Shown: one piece after another, positions 33,205 to 42,597 of the stretch | How positions within the stretch are numbered: position 1 is the first letter of the stretch | Layout of the letters: every line of letters begins with the position of its first letter | Origin: Clostridia bacterium | Lineage (GTDB): Bacteria > Bacillota > Clostridia > Oscillospirales > Acutalibacteraceae | Direction of reading: 5' to 3' | NCBI GenBank assembly: GCA_024692685.1 | Contig: JAILMJ010000053.1 | Location: forward strand, 1 to 64,000 | DNA: 64,000 bases | Made by a program: the position numbers and the translations under genes | The notes under the pieces: generated by a model | Told to the model about the DNA's origin: nothing | Databases searched by the model: none | What the model saw: only the letters and a program-made list of their open reading frames with translations

Positions 33205-35409
33205 TCAGCCGTTTCTTCTGGGAGTTCTTCTGCCCTTGCTGCCTTTAAAATCCCTGTGACCGACGCTGTCGGATGTGCTCTCAATATCAAGCCCGTTAAA
33301 CTCAATAAGAGCGTCACGACGTGAGAAATTAAGTCTGCCCTGATCGTCAACCGGAAGAACTTTAACCATAACGTGATCGCCTACGTTGACCACATCTTCA
33401 ACTTTTTCCGTTCTCTTGACATCAAGCTGACTGATGTGAACCATACCTTCTACACCGGGAGCAATCTCAACAAAGGCGCCGAAGGACATAAGCCTTGTGA
33501 CAACGCCGTTATAAATGCCGCCTTCTTCGGGACCGTTGGCTATTGTTTCAACGATAAAGAGCGCTCTGTTGGCATCATCAATATCGGTGGAGGAAATAAA
33601 GATGTTTCCGTCTTCCTCAACATCAATCTTGCAGTTGCACTCTGCGCAAATCTTCTGGATAACCTTGCCCTGCTTACCGATGACATCGCCGATTTTTTCG
33701 GGATCAATCTTTGTGGTAACCATCTTGGGAGCCCACTTGGAGAGCTCCTTGCGAGGTTCGGCAATAACGGGAGTCATTATCTCGTCAATGATATAGCAAC
33801 GTGCTTTGTAAGTCTTATCAAGAGCTTCTCTGATAATGGCGGGAGTCAGGCCGTGAACCTTGAGGTCCATCTGGATTGAGGTTATGCCCTTCTTTGTGCC
33901 CGCAACTTTGAAGTCCATATCGCCGAAGAAATCTTCAAGACCCTGGATATCTACCATAGTCATAAAGCGGTCTCCCTCGGTGATAAGGCCGCAGGATATA
34001 CCGGCAACCGGAGCTTTGATGGGAACGCCCGCTGCCATAAGCGAAAGAGTGGAACCGCAGACGGAGCCCTGTGACGTTGAGCCGTTTGATGAAAGAACTT
34101 CGGAAACAACTCTTATTGTATAGGGGAACTCCTCAACGGAAGGAAGAACGGGAATAAGTGAACGCTCCGCAAGGGCGCCGTGGCCTATTTCTCTTCTTCC
34201 GGGTCCTCTTGACGGCTTGGTTTCGCCGACAGAGTATGAGGGGAAGTTGTAATGATGTATATAACGCTTGCTGTCCTCTTCATCAAGACCGTCGAGCATC
34301 TGGGCATCGCTCATAGGCCCGAGGGTGGTAATTGAAAGGACCTGTGTCTGGCCTCTGGTAAACATACCCGAGCCGTGGACTCTGTCAAGCAGGTCAATCT
34401 GGGCATTGAGAGGTCTGATTTCGTTTATATCTCTGCCGTCAACACGCTTGCCGTCATCAAGAAGCCAGCGGCGGACAACATACTTCTGAACCTTGTAGAG
34501 ACATTCCTCGATTTTGACTTCCATTTCGGGATAAATCTCATCGAATTTTTCGTGAACTTTTTCATAGACGGGCTTGAGTCTTTCGTCACGGATTCTCTTG
34601 TCGTCCGTATCAAGGGCGGCGCGGATATCTTCAATGGCGAAGTCCTTTATTGCCTCATACATTTCGGGATCGGGATCGTTTGACGGGAAGTCAATCTTCT
34701 CTTTGCCGACTTCCGACTTTATCTGATTGATAAACTCAACGATTCTCTGGTTCTCTTTGTGGGCAAACATAATGCCGTCATACATGGTGTCGTTGTCAAC
34801 TTCGTTTGCGCCTGCCTCAATCATGGCTACAAGATCGGAAGTTGAAGCGACCGTGACATACATGTCGCTCTTTGCTCTCTGCTCGAGAGTTGGATTGATA
34901 ACGTATTTGCCCTCGACAAGGCCTACCACAACGCCGCTAATCGGGCCGTCCCAGGGAATCTCGGAAATGGAGATTGCTATTGAAACGCCGAGCATAGCCG
35001 CTATCTGGGGCTCGCAGTCGGGGTCAACAGACATAACCGTTGCAACAACACCCACATCGTTTCTCATATCCTTCGGGAAAAGGGGGCGGATAGGTCTGTC
35101 AATTACTCTGGAAGCGAGGGTAGCTTTTTCGCTCGCCTTGCCTTCACGGCGCTGGAATGATCCGGGAATTCTGCCTACCGAGTAAAGCTTTTCTTCATAA
35201 TCTACCGAGAGAGGGAAGAAATCCACTCCCTCACGGGGTTTGGGAGCCATAGTCGCAGTGCAGAGAACGTTTGTTTCTCCGTAACGGACAAGGCAGGACC
35301 CTCCCGCAAGCTGAGCCATCTTGCCGACTTCAACGACAAGGGGTCTTCCGGCGATTTCAATTTCATACTTTTTGAAATCATCAAAAGACATCAGACTTGA
35401 CATTGCCAT
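33205..35409 (-). CDS. pnp: polyribonucleotide nucleotidyltransferase (PNPase)
   Basis: 734 residues with the family's order: first RNase PH domain, helical linker, second RNase PH domain (GRDINEIRPLNAQIDLL, GQTQVL, SVGETKPSRGPGRREIGHGALAERSL), KH domain (PEKIGDVIGKQGKVIQKI, about 560-620), S1 domain (NGVVTRLMSFGAFVEIAPG, about 625-695) and a short basic tail. PNPase degrades RNA from the 3' end with phosphate. Start ATG 35409 follows AGAGG by six bases; a longer open frame upstream is not needed. rpsO lies just upstream on the same strand, the classical rpsO-pnp order. Confidence 0.97.
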   Translation of the reverse strand: MAMSSLMSFDDFKKYEIEIAGRPLVVEVGKMAQLAGGSCLVRYGETNVLCTATMAPKPREGVDFFPLSVDYEEKLYSVGRIPGSFQRREGKASEKATLASRVIDRPIRPLFPKDMRNDVGVVATVMSVDPDCEPQIAAMLGVSIAISISEIPWDGPISGVVVGLVEGKYVINPTLEQRAKSDMYVTVASTSDLVAMIEAGANEVDNDTMYDGIMFAHKENQRIVEFINQIKSEVGKEKIDFPSNDPDPEMYEAIKDFAIEDIRAALDTDDKRIRDERLKPVYEKVHEKFDEIYPEMEVKIEECLYKVQKYVVRRWLLDDGKRVDGRDINEIRPLNAQIDLLDRVHGSGMFTRGQTQVLSITTLGPMSDAQMLDGLDEEDSKRYIHHYNFPSYSVGETKPSRGPGRREIGHGALAERSLIPVLPSVEEFPYTIRVVSEVLSSNGSTSQGSVCGSTLSLMAAGVPIKAPVAGISCGLITEGDRFMTMVDIQGLEDFFGDMDFKVAGTKKGITSIQMDLKVHGLTPAIIREALDKTYKARCYIIDEIMTPVIAEPRKELSKWAPKMVTTKIDPEKIGDVIGKQGKVIQKICAECNCKIDVEEDGNIFISSTDIDDANRALFIVETIANGPEEGGIYNGVVTRLMSFGAFVEIAPGVEGMVHISQLDVKRTEKVEDVVNVGDHVMVKVLPVDDQGRLNFSRRDALIEFNGLDIESTSDSVGHRDFKGSKGRRTPRRNG

Positions 35410-35571
35410 AAAAAACCTCTTTCCGCGGTGCTTTATTGCCGCCGCATAATTTATTTCCGCGGGCTTATCGGCTTTTAGCAATTAATCCGAAATACAGCGC
35501 CTTTAATCTGTATTCCCGATTCACTGCTAAAATTACCGCATTCGCCCGTCAGTTTCATACCTGTTTACATT

Positions 35572-35603
35572 CAAAAGCAGGCGGGAAATAATTCCTGCCT
35601 GCT
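35572..35603 (-). terminator. hairpin between rpsO and pnp
   Basis: AGCAGGC...GCCTGCT with an inner GGAA/TTCC extension, TTTT on the minus strand. It would terminate or process the rpsO transcript before pnp. Confidence 0.75.
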
Positions 35604-35625
35604 TCGGAACCTCGTGGATTTGCGA

Positions 35626-35889
35626 TTACTTACGCAGACCGAGTCTTGCTATGATTGAACGGTAACGCTCAATGTCAACCTTCTGGAGGTAGGCAAGGAG
35701 GTTTCTTCTGTGACCGACCATCATAAGAAGGCCTCTGCGACTGTGGTGATCTTTCTTGTGAATTGAGAGATGTGCGTTAAGATCGTTGATTCTCTTGGTG
35801 AGGACCGCGATCTGAACCTCGGGTGAACCTGTGTCGCCCTCGTGAGTCGCATACTCTTTCATAATCGCCTGTTTTTCTTCCTGTGTCAT
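35626..35889 (-). CDS. rpsO: 30S ribosomal protein S15
   Basis: 87 residues, the normal length, with the S15 core [31 protein letters not shown] (quoted only in part), the LNAHL...[15 protein letters not shown]-contact region and [23 protein letters not shown] tail. ATG 35889 follows GAGGTGA. The gene has its own promoter and about 100 bases of leader, where S15 may act on its own mRNA (known for other bacteria, not shown here). Confidence 0.97.
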   Translation of the reverse strand: MTQEEKQAIMKEYATHEGDTGSPEVQIAVLTKRINDLNAHLSIHKKDHHSRRGLLMMVGHRRNLLAYLQKVDIERYRSIIARLGLRK

Positions 35890-35993
35890 AATTTTCACCT
35901 CATTTAATTATTTGCCTCGATCTCAGTAGCCGGCAGGTGAACACCTCTTTGAGGTTTACTCCGGAAACCGTGATTCGGGCACGTGCAAGCGGG

Positions 35994-36022
35994 ATTATAT
36001 CACAACTTTTTTTATTTGTAAA
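35994..36022 (-). promoter_or_regulatory. sigma-A promoter of rpsO
   Basis: Minus strand: TTTACA, 17-base spacer, TATAAT. The roughly 100-base leader to the start codon contains a small AACCTC/GAGGTGTT hairpin. Confidence 0.8.
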
Positions 36023-36065
36023 GTCTTTTTATATAATAATTTCTAAACGCCGCCATACCGAGATC

Positions 36066-36851
36066 TTATCCGAGAGCAACATCAAGCACCATCATCAGGG
36101 TGAATCCCGTTGCAAACATCACTGTTCCGACATTGGAATGCTCACCCGAAGACATCTCGGGAATCAGTTCCTCAACCACAACATAAATCATCGCACCTGC
36201 GGCAAAACTGAGGAGGTACGGCAATATGGGCGTTACCAGTCCTGTTGCAAGGATTGTGAGTACAGCGCCCACCGGCTCAACCGCTCCGGAAAGAACTCCG
36301 TCGAAAAACGCGCGGCTTCTTTTTACACCTTCGGCCTTGAGCGGCATAGAAACTATTGCTCCCTCAAGGAAATTCTGAATGGCTATACCTATGGCCAGAG
36401 CGAGTGCGCTTCCTGCGGTTATGTCCATTTTATCGGAAAGCATACCGGCATAGACCACACCGACTGCCATTCCTTCCGGAATGTTATGCAGAGTAACGGC
36501 AAGCACCATCATTGTTGTCTTGACAAGTTTGGTCTTCGGGCCTTCAACCTGTGTGCTGTACAGATGCATATGGGGAATTATCCTGTCGAGCAGGAGCAGG
36601 AACAGCGTTCCGAACCAGAAACCCGCCACAGCGGGAATGAATGAGAGCTTGCCCATATGGGTGCTTTTTTCCATAGAGGGAATGAGCAGGCTCCACACCG
36701 ACGCAGCTACCATAACCCCGCCGGCGAAACCGTTCAGTGCCTTCTGAACCGATTTGCCGAGTTCCTTTTTCATAAAGAAAACACACGCAGAACCGAGAGA
36801 AGTGCCTGCAAAAGGTATCAGCAATCCGATAACTGTCTGTACAGAAACCAT
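36066..36851 (-). CDS. ZIP family metal transporter
   Basis: 261 residues and about eight transmembrane segments, with the ZIP metal site LAVTLHNIPEGMAVG in helix IV and NFLEGAIVSMPL in helix V, as in ZupT. Imports zinc, iron or another divalent metal. It lies 40 bases upstream of the window's rpsO promoter region and directly downstream of the alpha-galactosidase gene. Confidence 0.9.
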   Translation of the reverse strand: MVSVQTVIGLLIPFAGTSLGSACVFFMKKELGKSVQKALNGFAGGVMVAASVWSLLIPSMEKSTHMGKLSFIPAVAGFWFGTLFLLLLDRIIPHMHLYSTQVEGPKTKLVKTTMMVLAVTLHNIPEGMAVGVVYAGMLSDKMDITAGSALALAIGIAIQNFLEGAIVSMPLKAEGVKRSRAFFDGVLSGAVEPVGAVLTILATGLVTPILPYLLSFAAGAMIYVVVEELIPEMSSGEHSNVGTVMFATGFTLMMVLDVALG

Positions 36852-36891
36852 TTGATTACTTCCTATCCGACTTAATGTGTGTATACGAAAA

Positions 36892-39069
36892 TTAAAGTGC
36901 TCTCAGATATACTTTGAAGGAGTCTCCGTCATTCATGCCGTAACGGCTGAAACTCAGGCCCGCCTTCATAAGAAGAGCGCCGGAATAAACCTCTCCGCTC
37001 TCATCGTCGACATAGTACTTTTCCTCGTCAAGTCCTTTCAGTCTGAGGAAATACGACCTGTCTTCCGGTCTTCTCATCGTGACGCTTGTCACAAGGGCTT
37101 CGTTCTTATCCTCGGAAACAAACATCCACGCCGCTCTCCAGGGATTTTCAAACGGAGTAATCAATCTGTAGAGATCGCCCGAGTGAATTATATCATAGTA
37201 TTTGTGATATTCACCAACCTGATCCCTGACAATCTCTCTCTCCTCATCCGAGAACTTATTGGGATCGAGCTCATAACCGAAGGTACCCCAGAGAGCAATA
37301 TTGCCCTTGGTTTCATAACCCGCTCTGTTGCTTGCCGAAACGTGGGCGCCCATGGTTGAAGCCGGGTAGCACATCGACGTACCGAACTGGATGGTCAGCC
37401 TTTCAATGGGATCGGTATTGTCGCTGCACCAGATCTGAGGAGCATAATAAAGCATACCGGGGTCGTATCTTCCGCCGCCTCCCGAGCAGCCCTCAAGAAG
37501 AATATCCGGGAAGTCCGTTGTCAGTCTGTCAAGAATCTCATAGGTACCGAGGGTGAATCTGTGGAAGATTTCCTTCTGCTTTTCCGGCGGGAAGCCTGCC
37601 GAGCCGACCTCACTGAGATTTCTGTTGAAATCCCATTTTACATAATCTATCTTATTGCGTGAAAGCACGTCATACATAAGGGAATAGATATAATCGCGAA
37701 CCTCTTTGCGGCTGTAATCAAGCACGTACTGATGCCTTGCTATTGACTTCTCCCTGTTCGGCACATGAATACACCAATCGGGATGGGCGCGGTAAAGCTC
37801 ACTGTCCCTCGAAATCATTTCGGGCTCAAACCATATGCCGAATTTAATACCGAGCTCGTTTATTCTGTCAATAAACGAACTGAGCGAACCGCCGAGTTTT
37901 TCTTCATTGACCTGCCAGTCGCCCAAAGAAGATGTGTCATCGTCTCTCCTGCCGAACCAGCCGTCATCCATAACAAGCATATCTATTCCGAGTTCCTTTG
38001 CTCTTTCGGCAAAAGTAACGAGCTTGTCACCGGTGAAATCCATGCCGGTGGCTTCCCAGTTATTGATAAGCAGGGGACGTTTGATATTTGCCCATTTACC
38101 TCTGATGAGGTGCTTACGGTAAAGCTTGTGGAAGGTGCGGCTCATTTCGCCAAGGCCCTTGTCGCTGTAAACCATTACTACTTCGGGGGCAACAAAATCT
38201 TCACCCGCTTCAAGAATCCAGCCGAAGGCATCGGGATTGAGACCCATAAGCACCCTCGTTCCGGCAAAGCCGTCAACCTGAGCCTTAAATGTGAAGTTGC
38301 CGCTGTAAACGAAGTTGAATCCGTAAACGTTGCCCGTGTCTTCCGTTGCGTCCCTGTCACAGATAACGCCGAAGGGATTGTGGTGATGGCTTGACGAGCC
38401 TCTTTTTGAGGAAATACCCTGGGTGAGATGTGAGAGATGCATTCTGTCAACGCTTCTCTCCTTGAACCATTTGCCGTAAAGGGTTATCATATCAAAATCG
38501 TGTGTATTGAAATCCACGCAGCAGCTCAGAAGCCGTTCTATTTCAAACGGCTTACTCGTGGGATTTATTATTCTAACTGAGCGCGTCATTGCGCCGAGCT
38601 CCTCAAAGACGGTGTAGTAAAGGACAGCCTGAATTCCCGTCACATTGTCACGGGTGAGGATTTCAAGAGTCTGCGCCTCTGATTCATCATTGACAAACAG
38701 AGAAGGAAGCCCTTCGAGTTTCGGCTTGCCGTTGTAAATCTCGTGGGAAACATAACGCATATCGGTTGTGTTGTTGCCGTCGGGATTCCGGATTGCGAAG
38801 GCGGACTCCCTGAAATCTCCCGATCCCTCACAGGGAAACTCAAACATTGAAACATCTGGCGAAAACCAGTCGTCGTCTATATTTATGTTTACCGGAGAAA
38901 ACGAGGCAAATCCGCCCTTGTATTTGTGCTCTTTCAGGTTTGCGTCGGGAATTTTTCCTCCGTAGTACAGATGAACAAGATAGTTCTGCTCAAAGATTTC
39001 AAAAACATAACTCGAATTGGCGGTGTCAAGTTTAAAAATTCTGTTGTCACTGTCATAAGTAATAGGCAT
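36892..39069 (-). CDS. alpha-galactosidase, GH36
   Basis: 725 residues, typical of GH36. The central (beta/alpha)8 barrel carries ADDGWFGRRDDD-like and GIWFEPEMI loops, the nucleophile Asp in DYVKWDFNR and the acid/base Asp in WCSDNTDPIERL. It hydrolyses terminal alpha-galactosides of raffinose-type sugars or galactomannan; intracellular, with no signal peptide. GGAGG lies eight bases before ATG 39069. Upstream lies a strong palindrome that may be its operator. Confidence 0.92.
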   Translation of the reverse strand: MPITYDSDNRIFKLDTANSSYVFEIFEQNYLVHLYYGGKIPDANLKEHKYKGGFASFSPVNINIDDDWFSPDVSMFEFPCEGSGDFRESAFAIRNPDGNNTTDMRYVSHEIYNGKPKLEGLPSLFVNDESEAQTLEILTRDNVTGIQAVLYYTVFEELGAMTRSVRIINPTSKPFEIERLLSCCVDFNTHDFDMITLYGKWFKERSVDRMHLSHLTQGISSKRGSSSHHHNPFGVICDRDATEDTGNVYGFNFVYSGNFTFKAQVDGFAGTRVLMGLNPDAFGWILEAGEDFVAPEVVMVYSDKGLGEMSRTFHKLYRKHLIRGKWANIKRPLLINNWEATGMDFTGDKLVTFAERAKELGIDMLVMDDGWFGRRDDDTSSLGDWQVNEEKLGGSLSSFIDRINELGIKFGIWFEPEMISRDSELYRAHPDWCIHVPNREKSIARHQYVLDYSRKEVRDYIYSLMYDVLSRNKIDYVKWDFNRNLSEVGSAGFPPEKQKEIFHRFTLGTYEILDRLTTDFPDILLEGCSGGGGRYDPGMLYYAPQIWCSDNTDPIERLTIQFGTSMCYPASTMGAHVSASNRAGYETKGNIALWGTFGYELDPNKFSDEEREIVRDQVGEYHKYYDIIHSGDLYRLITPFENPWRAAWMFVSEDKNEALVTSVTMRRPEDRSYFLRLKGLDEEKYYVDDESGEVYSGALLMKAGLSFSRYGMNDGDSFKVYLRAL

Positions 39070-39140
39070 ACATTCATCCTCCGATTCTGTTTTTTGCCTG
39101 TTTTTCTTAAATTAGCATATTTTGCAGCCGTATGAAATCA

Positions 39141-39165
39141 AAAAGGTTACAAATTGTAACTTTTT
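39141..39165 (-). promoter_or_regulatory. palindromic operator candidate upstream of the alpha-galactosidase gene
   Basis: AAAAGGTTAC and GTAACTTTTT are inverted around five bases (9 of 10 pairs match). It lies directly upstream of a plausible minus-strand promoter, TTGATT, 16 bases, TATGCT. A half-site copy (GTAACTGAAAAAGGT) lies about 40 bases farther upstream. Fits binding by a LacI- or AraC-type regulator; none is encoded next to it. Confidence 0.5.
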
Positions 39166-39313
39166 GGCCGTTTTTTGTAATTGTTTTGTAGGATTATTGT
39201 AACTGAAAAAGGTAGTTTTTCAAATGGAAATCGGATATACTTTAGGTAAAGTGAATTGTAAGTATGCGGGAGCATTAAGTGCGGATGCTCACCGCGCCAT
39301 CCTTTCTTAAAAT

Positions 39314-39372
39314 AAAAAGTCGTTTTTGAATGAGGTCTTTCCGGATTGCGGGAAAGGCCTCACGACTTTTTT
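39314..39372. terminator. long bidirectional terminator hairpin
   Basis: Outer arms AAAAAGTCG/CGACTTTTT and an inner 12-pair stem TGAGGTCTTTCC/GGAAAGGCCTCA (one G-U). T-runs on both strands. It ends the minus-strand metallophosphoesterase gene at 39383 and could also end a plus-strand transcript from the intergenic region. Confidence 0.85.
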
Positions 39373-39382
39373 ATGCGTAAAG

Positions 39383-40585
39383 TCAGGCGAAAATCGAAAT
39401 AACAAAACTTACAATGCTGAGAATGAAGTTCCTCGATCCGGCGAAGGCCTTCTCAATGATGTTATTGTAAACGGGATATTCTTTCTCATCAACCTGCTTC
39501 TCAAATCTGTCGTTACCCATCTTTACGGAACCCTTGTATCTGTATAGCTCGTTTCCGTAATTTGTAATATCATTCTCGTCGAGGTCTATCACTCTTATAC
39601 CGTAAGGGCCCGGCTTAGCGAATTCGCAGCCGTAAGTAAAGCCGAGTTCAATTCCGTCATAAACTCCCGAAAAACCCTCAACATGCTGGTGACCGAAGAA
39701 AGCTCCGATTATGTCTCCCTGCTCTTTCCACGCCTTGAATTCCTCGCTTACGGTGCCCGGCTCATAGGTAAAGAAATTATATCCGTGGGCAATTTCCCTG
39801 TTCAGCCTGTAATACTTGCCGTTCACACAGCCGGCTCCGTCATCAAACATACTGCATTTTTCAAAGAGGTTGCCGATATCGGAAGTATAGATGTGCTGAA
39901 ACAGAATCGCGGGCACGGGAACTCCGCCGTTTTTCTCCGTCATCTGCGATGATGCTGCCCTGTACCAATCTATCTGGTCATCGTTAATGCCGTATTTACC
40001 GGTGTCAAGCATCCAGATATTGAAAGCGATATTGCCGTTTTTGCCTTTTATTTCGAGGTTGTAGTCAATCCTTCCGTCCTCATCGGGGCTGTCATCCCGA
40101 ATAAGACAGTTGGGATAGGCCGAGTAAAACTCAAGCCACTCCTCGTTTGTCATCGCAACCTTATAGTCGTTATTACCCTGTACAAGGGCGTAGGGTATTC
40201 CGCTGTCCTCAAGAATTTCAAATATCGGTTCAACGGCCCTGATGACGTTTTCCTTTGTAGCATCGTGATCAATCTCGCCGTTTTTCTTAACGACTACGCC
40301 CTCTTTAAGCGGATCATTATCGGTCAGTTTGTCACCCAAACGGGAATCCTCAACCAAATCGCCTGTAAAGATGATAAGATCGGGGGAAGTTTCTTCTATG
40401 GATTTTCTGACAAAATTAAGCATATCGGGTGCAGGCGACTGATCGTCCTGGGTGTCGCTGAATACCATTATCCTGAATTTGCCGTCATCTTTGAATTTAA
40501 GTTCACTGCTCTGCGCCGAACCGGGAATTATTACGGAAACGGCAAGCACAATGAAGCAAATCAAAAATACAACTGTTCTTTTCAC
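39383..40585 (-). CDS. exported calcineurin-like metallophosphoesterase
   Basis: 400 residues with signal peptide (about 3-25), metal motifs FSDTQDD, FTGDLVED, QGNNDY, QHIY and FGHQHV, and a C-terminal hydrophobic segment (about 383-399) that may anchor the protein. Start is GTG 40585, nine bases after AGGAGG. One of three such genes in the window. Confidence 0.88.
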   Translation of the reverse strand: MKRTVVFLICFIVLAVSVIIPGSAQSSELKFKDDGKFRIMVFSDTQDDQSPAPDMLNFVRKSIEETSPDLIIFTGDLVEDSRLGDKLTDNDPLKEGVVVKKNGEIDHDATKENVIRAVEPIFEILEDSGIPYALVQGNNDYKVAMTNEEWLEFYSAYPNCLIRDDSPDEDGRIDYNLEIKGKNGNIAFNIWMLDTGKYGINDDQIDWYRAASSQMTEKNGGVPVPAILFQHIYTSDIGNLFEKCSMFDDGAGCVNGKYYRLNREIAHGYNFFTYEPGTVSEEFKAWKEQGDIIGAFFGHQHVEGFSGVYDGIELGFTYGCEFAKPGPYGIRVIDLDENDITNYGNELYRYKGSVKMGNDRFEKQVDEKEYPVYNNIIEKAFAGSRNFILSIVSFVISIFA

Positions 40586-40626
40586 AAGAAATCCTCCTTA
40601 AAGCAATAATCTCCGATTATTTTTTA

Positions 40627-40655
40627 ATTATATGATAGATATCATTTAAAGTCAA
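40627..40655 (-). promoter_or_regulatory. sigma-A promoter with a dyad in its spacer
   Basis: Minus strand: TTGACT, 17-base spacer, TATAAT. The spacer contains the inverted repeat ATGATA-TC-TATCAT (40632-40645), well placed for a repressor that occludes RNA polymerase. Confidence 0.8.
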
Positions 40656-40711
40656 GAATCCAAGCGGAATTACGCTCTGCCGCACTGTCATCGAAAAAAA
40701 TAAAAAAACAG

Positions 40712-40740
40712 TTGATTTTTAATATTCATTGTGTTAATAT
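40712..40740 (+). promoter_or_regulatory. promoter of tRNA-Arg
   Basis: TTGATT, 17-base spacer, TAATAT, 30 bases before the tRNA. Confidence 0.7.
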
Positions 40741-40770
40741 AGTCAAGCAATCGGGGATACCCGAAGGCAT

Positions 40771-40847
<77 letters not shown>

Positions 40848-40848
40848 C

Positions 40849-40879
40849 AAAAAGCACCTGCAGTCTGCAGGTGCTTTTT
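40849..40879 (+). terminator. tRNA terminator
   Basis: AAAAAGCACCTGCA pairs with TGCAGGTGCTTTTT; begins two bases after the tRNA. Confidence 0.9.
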
Positions 40880-41049
40880 CCTTTTTATTCGTACGCCGAT
40901 ACAGCTGTGCCTAAGATGCAGATAGACAAACCTTCAAAAGTGTCCGGTCCTTATTGTAAAAAAACAGACAAACCACCTATTTTGTTGATTGAGAAATATA
41001 AAAATATCATGATATAATTTCCGCCGTAGTATATAAACGGAGGAAAAAT

Positions 41050-42597
41050 ATGAGAGAATTGACCTATATCCCAACCATCAGAGACATGCTTGACAACTCG
41101 GCGGAAAAATTCGGAAACAAAGCATTTATCAAGTATGTAGAGAACGGCAAAGTTGTTGAAAAAAGCTTTATCCAAGTCAGGGAAGACAGCCTTGCAATTT
41201 GCCGGTATCTCAGAAACCTTTCAAAAGAAAAACTTCATATCGCTCTTGTCGGCAAAACAAGTTATGAATACATCATTCTTGCAACCGGCATACTTATCAG
41301 CGGAAATGTTCTCATCCCCTTTGCACCTGAAATTTCGGAAAAAGAAGCGAAATCTCTCTTTGCCAGAGCGGATGTGAATTTTATTGTTCATGACGGTGCG
41401 CTTTCCGACAGAATCGAAGGCATAGCGGCAGAGGTTAAAACTGTTGCTCCGCCTCTCTGTATTTCCTCATCGGAATGTGCCGAAAAAATATACAGGGATT
41501 TTTCATCGGATTCGGAATATGCGTCTCTCTCCGATTTCAAAGTTGATGAAAATGAACCCGCAATTATGATTTACACTTCCGGTACAACCGGCGTAAAAAA
41601 GGCGGTTGTTCACTCAACAAAAAGCTTCGCGGCAAATGTTATGTATACTGATCTTGTCGAATACGTTTCCGATGAAGCTTCAACGCTGTCGGTTCTGCCG
41701 ATGTATCACGTCTTCTGTTTCTCCGGTGATTATGTCAGAAATTTAAGAGACGGTCTCCCTCTTGCAATCAACGGAAATATGCGTGACCTGGCTCAGAATC
41801 TCAAGATTTTCCAACCCAGCGTTATGAGAATAGTTCCCATGGTAGCTCAGACCCTTCTCAAAATGATAAGGGCGACAATGAGCAAGAATCCCTCACTCAC
41901 ACCCAGGCAGGCTGCCGAATCCGTTTACGGCAAAAATATCGAATGGTTGTTTTCGGGCGGCGCATATCTTTCGCCTGAACTTGCAAGCGAATATACTCAG
42001 TTCGGCATTTTCCTTAAGCAGGGCTACGGTATGACGGAAGCGGGCTGCAGAGTCACTGTTCCCGATGAAAGATGCTCCTTTGAATCCGTGGGCAGAGTTA
42101 TTGACATCTGCGAAGTGAGAATCGTCGGTGGAGAAATCCAGATAAAGACTCCCTCGGTTATGCTCGGCTACTATAAAATGCCGGAGGAAACAGCAAAAAT
42201 GTTTACCGATGACGGCTGGCTGAGAACGGGTGACATAGGTTACCTCACGGAGGATAACGAACTCTATGTTACGGGCAGGCTTAAAAACCTCATCATCCTC
42301 TCGGGCGGAGAAAATGTTTCCCCCGAAGCGATAGAAAAGAAATTCAACGAATATGAAATCGTTTCCGAAGTACTCGTTTACGGTGAAAACGACCAGATAG
42401 TTGCCGAGGTTTATCCCAATTACGATTATTGCGAAGAAAACGGAATTGATGACCCGACGGATTCAATTACAACCATTGTCAGACATCTCAATTCCACCTC
42501 AAAGGCCTCTCATTTGATTTCAAAAACAGTTATCAGAAAAGAACCGCTAGAAAAAACCGAAAGCGGAAAAATAAAGCGCAAGGAGACTATAATATGA
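41050..42597 (+). CDS. adenylate-forming enzyme (AMP-binding), first of the trio
   Basis: 515 residues. Core motifs: IMIYTSGTTGVKKAVVHS (about 174-191), GYGMTEAGCR, GDIGYLTEDNELYVTGR and the C-terminal lysine motif TESGKIKRKE. It activates an acyl or aryl acid; substrate unknown. Start ATG 41050 after CGGAGG. The last four bases overlap the condensation-domain gene (ATGA), so the two are translationally coupled. Confidence 0.88.
   Translation: MRELTYIPTIRDMLDNSAEKFGNKAFIKYVENGKVVEKSFIQVREDSLAICRYLRNLSKEKLHIALVGKTSYEYIILATGILISGNVLIPFAPEISEKEAKSLFARADVNFIVHDGALSDRIEGIAAEVKTVAPPLCISSSECAEKIYRDFSSDSEYASLSDFKVDENEPAIMIYTSGTTGVKKAVVHSTKSFAANVMYTDLVEYVSDEASTLSVLPMYHVFCFSGDYVRNLRDGLPLAINGNMRDLAQNLKIFQPSVMRIVPMVAQTLLKMIRATMSKNPSLTPRQAAESVYGKNIEWLFSGGAYLSPELASEYTQFGIFLKQGYGMTEAGCRVTVPDERCSFESVGRVIDICEVRIVGGEIQIKTPSVMLGYYKMPEETAKMFTDDGWLRTGDIGYLTEDNELYVTGRLKNLIILSGGENVSPEAIEKKFNEYEIVSEVLVYGENDQIVAEVYPNYDYCEENGIDDPTDSITTIVRHLNSTSKASHLISKTVIRKEPLEKTESGKIKRKETII

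Noticed and set aside
33373..33879. 168-codon plus-strand frame inside pnp
   Set aside because: Antisense to the conserved KH and second RNase PH regions of pnp.
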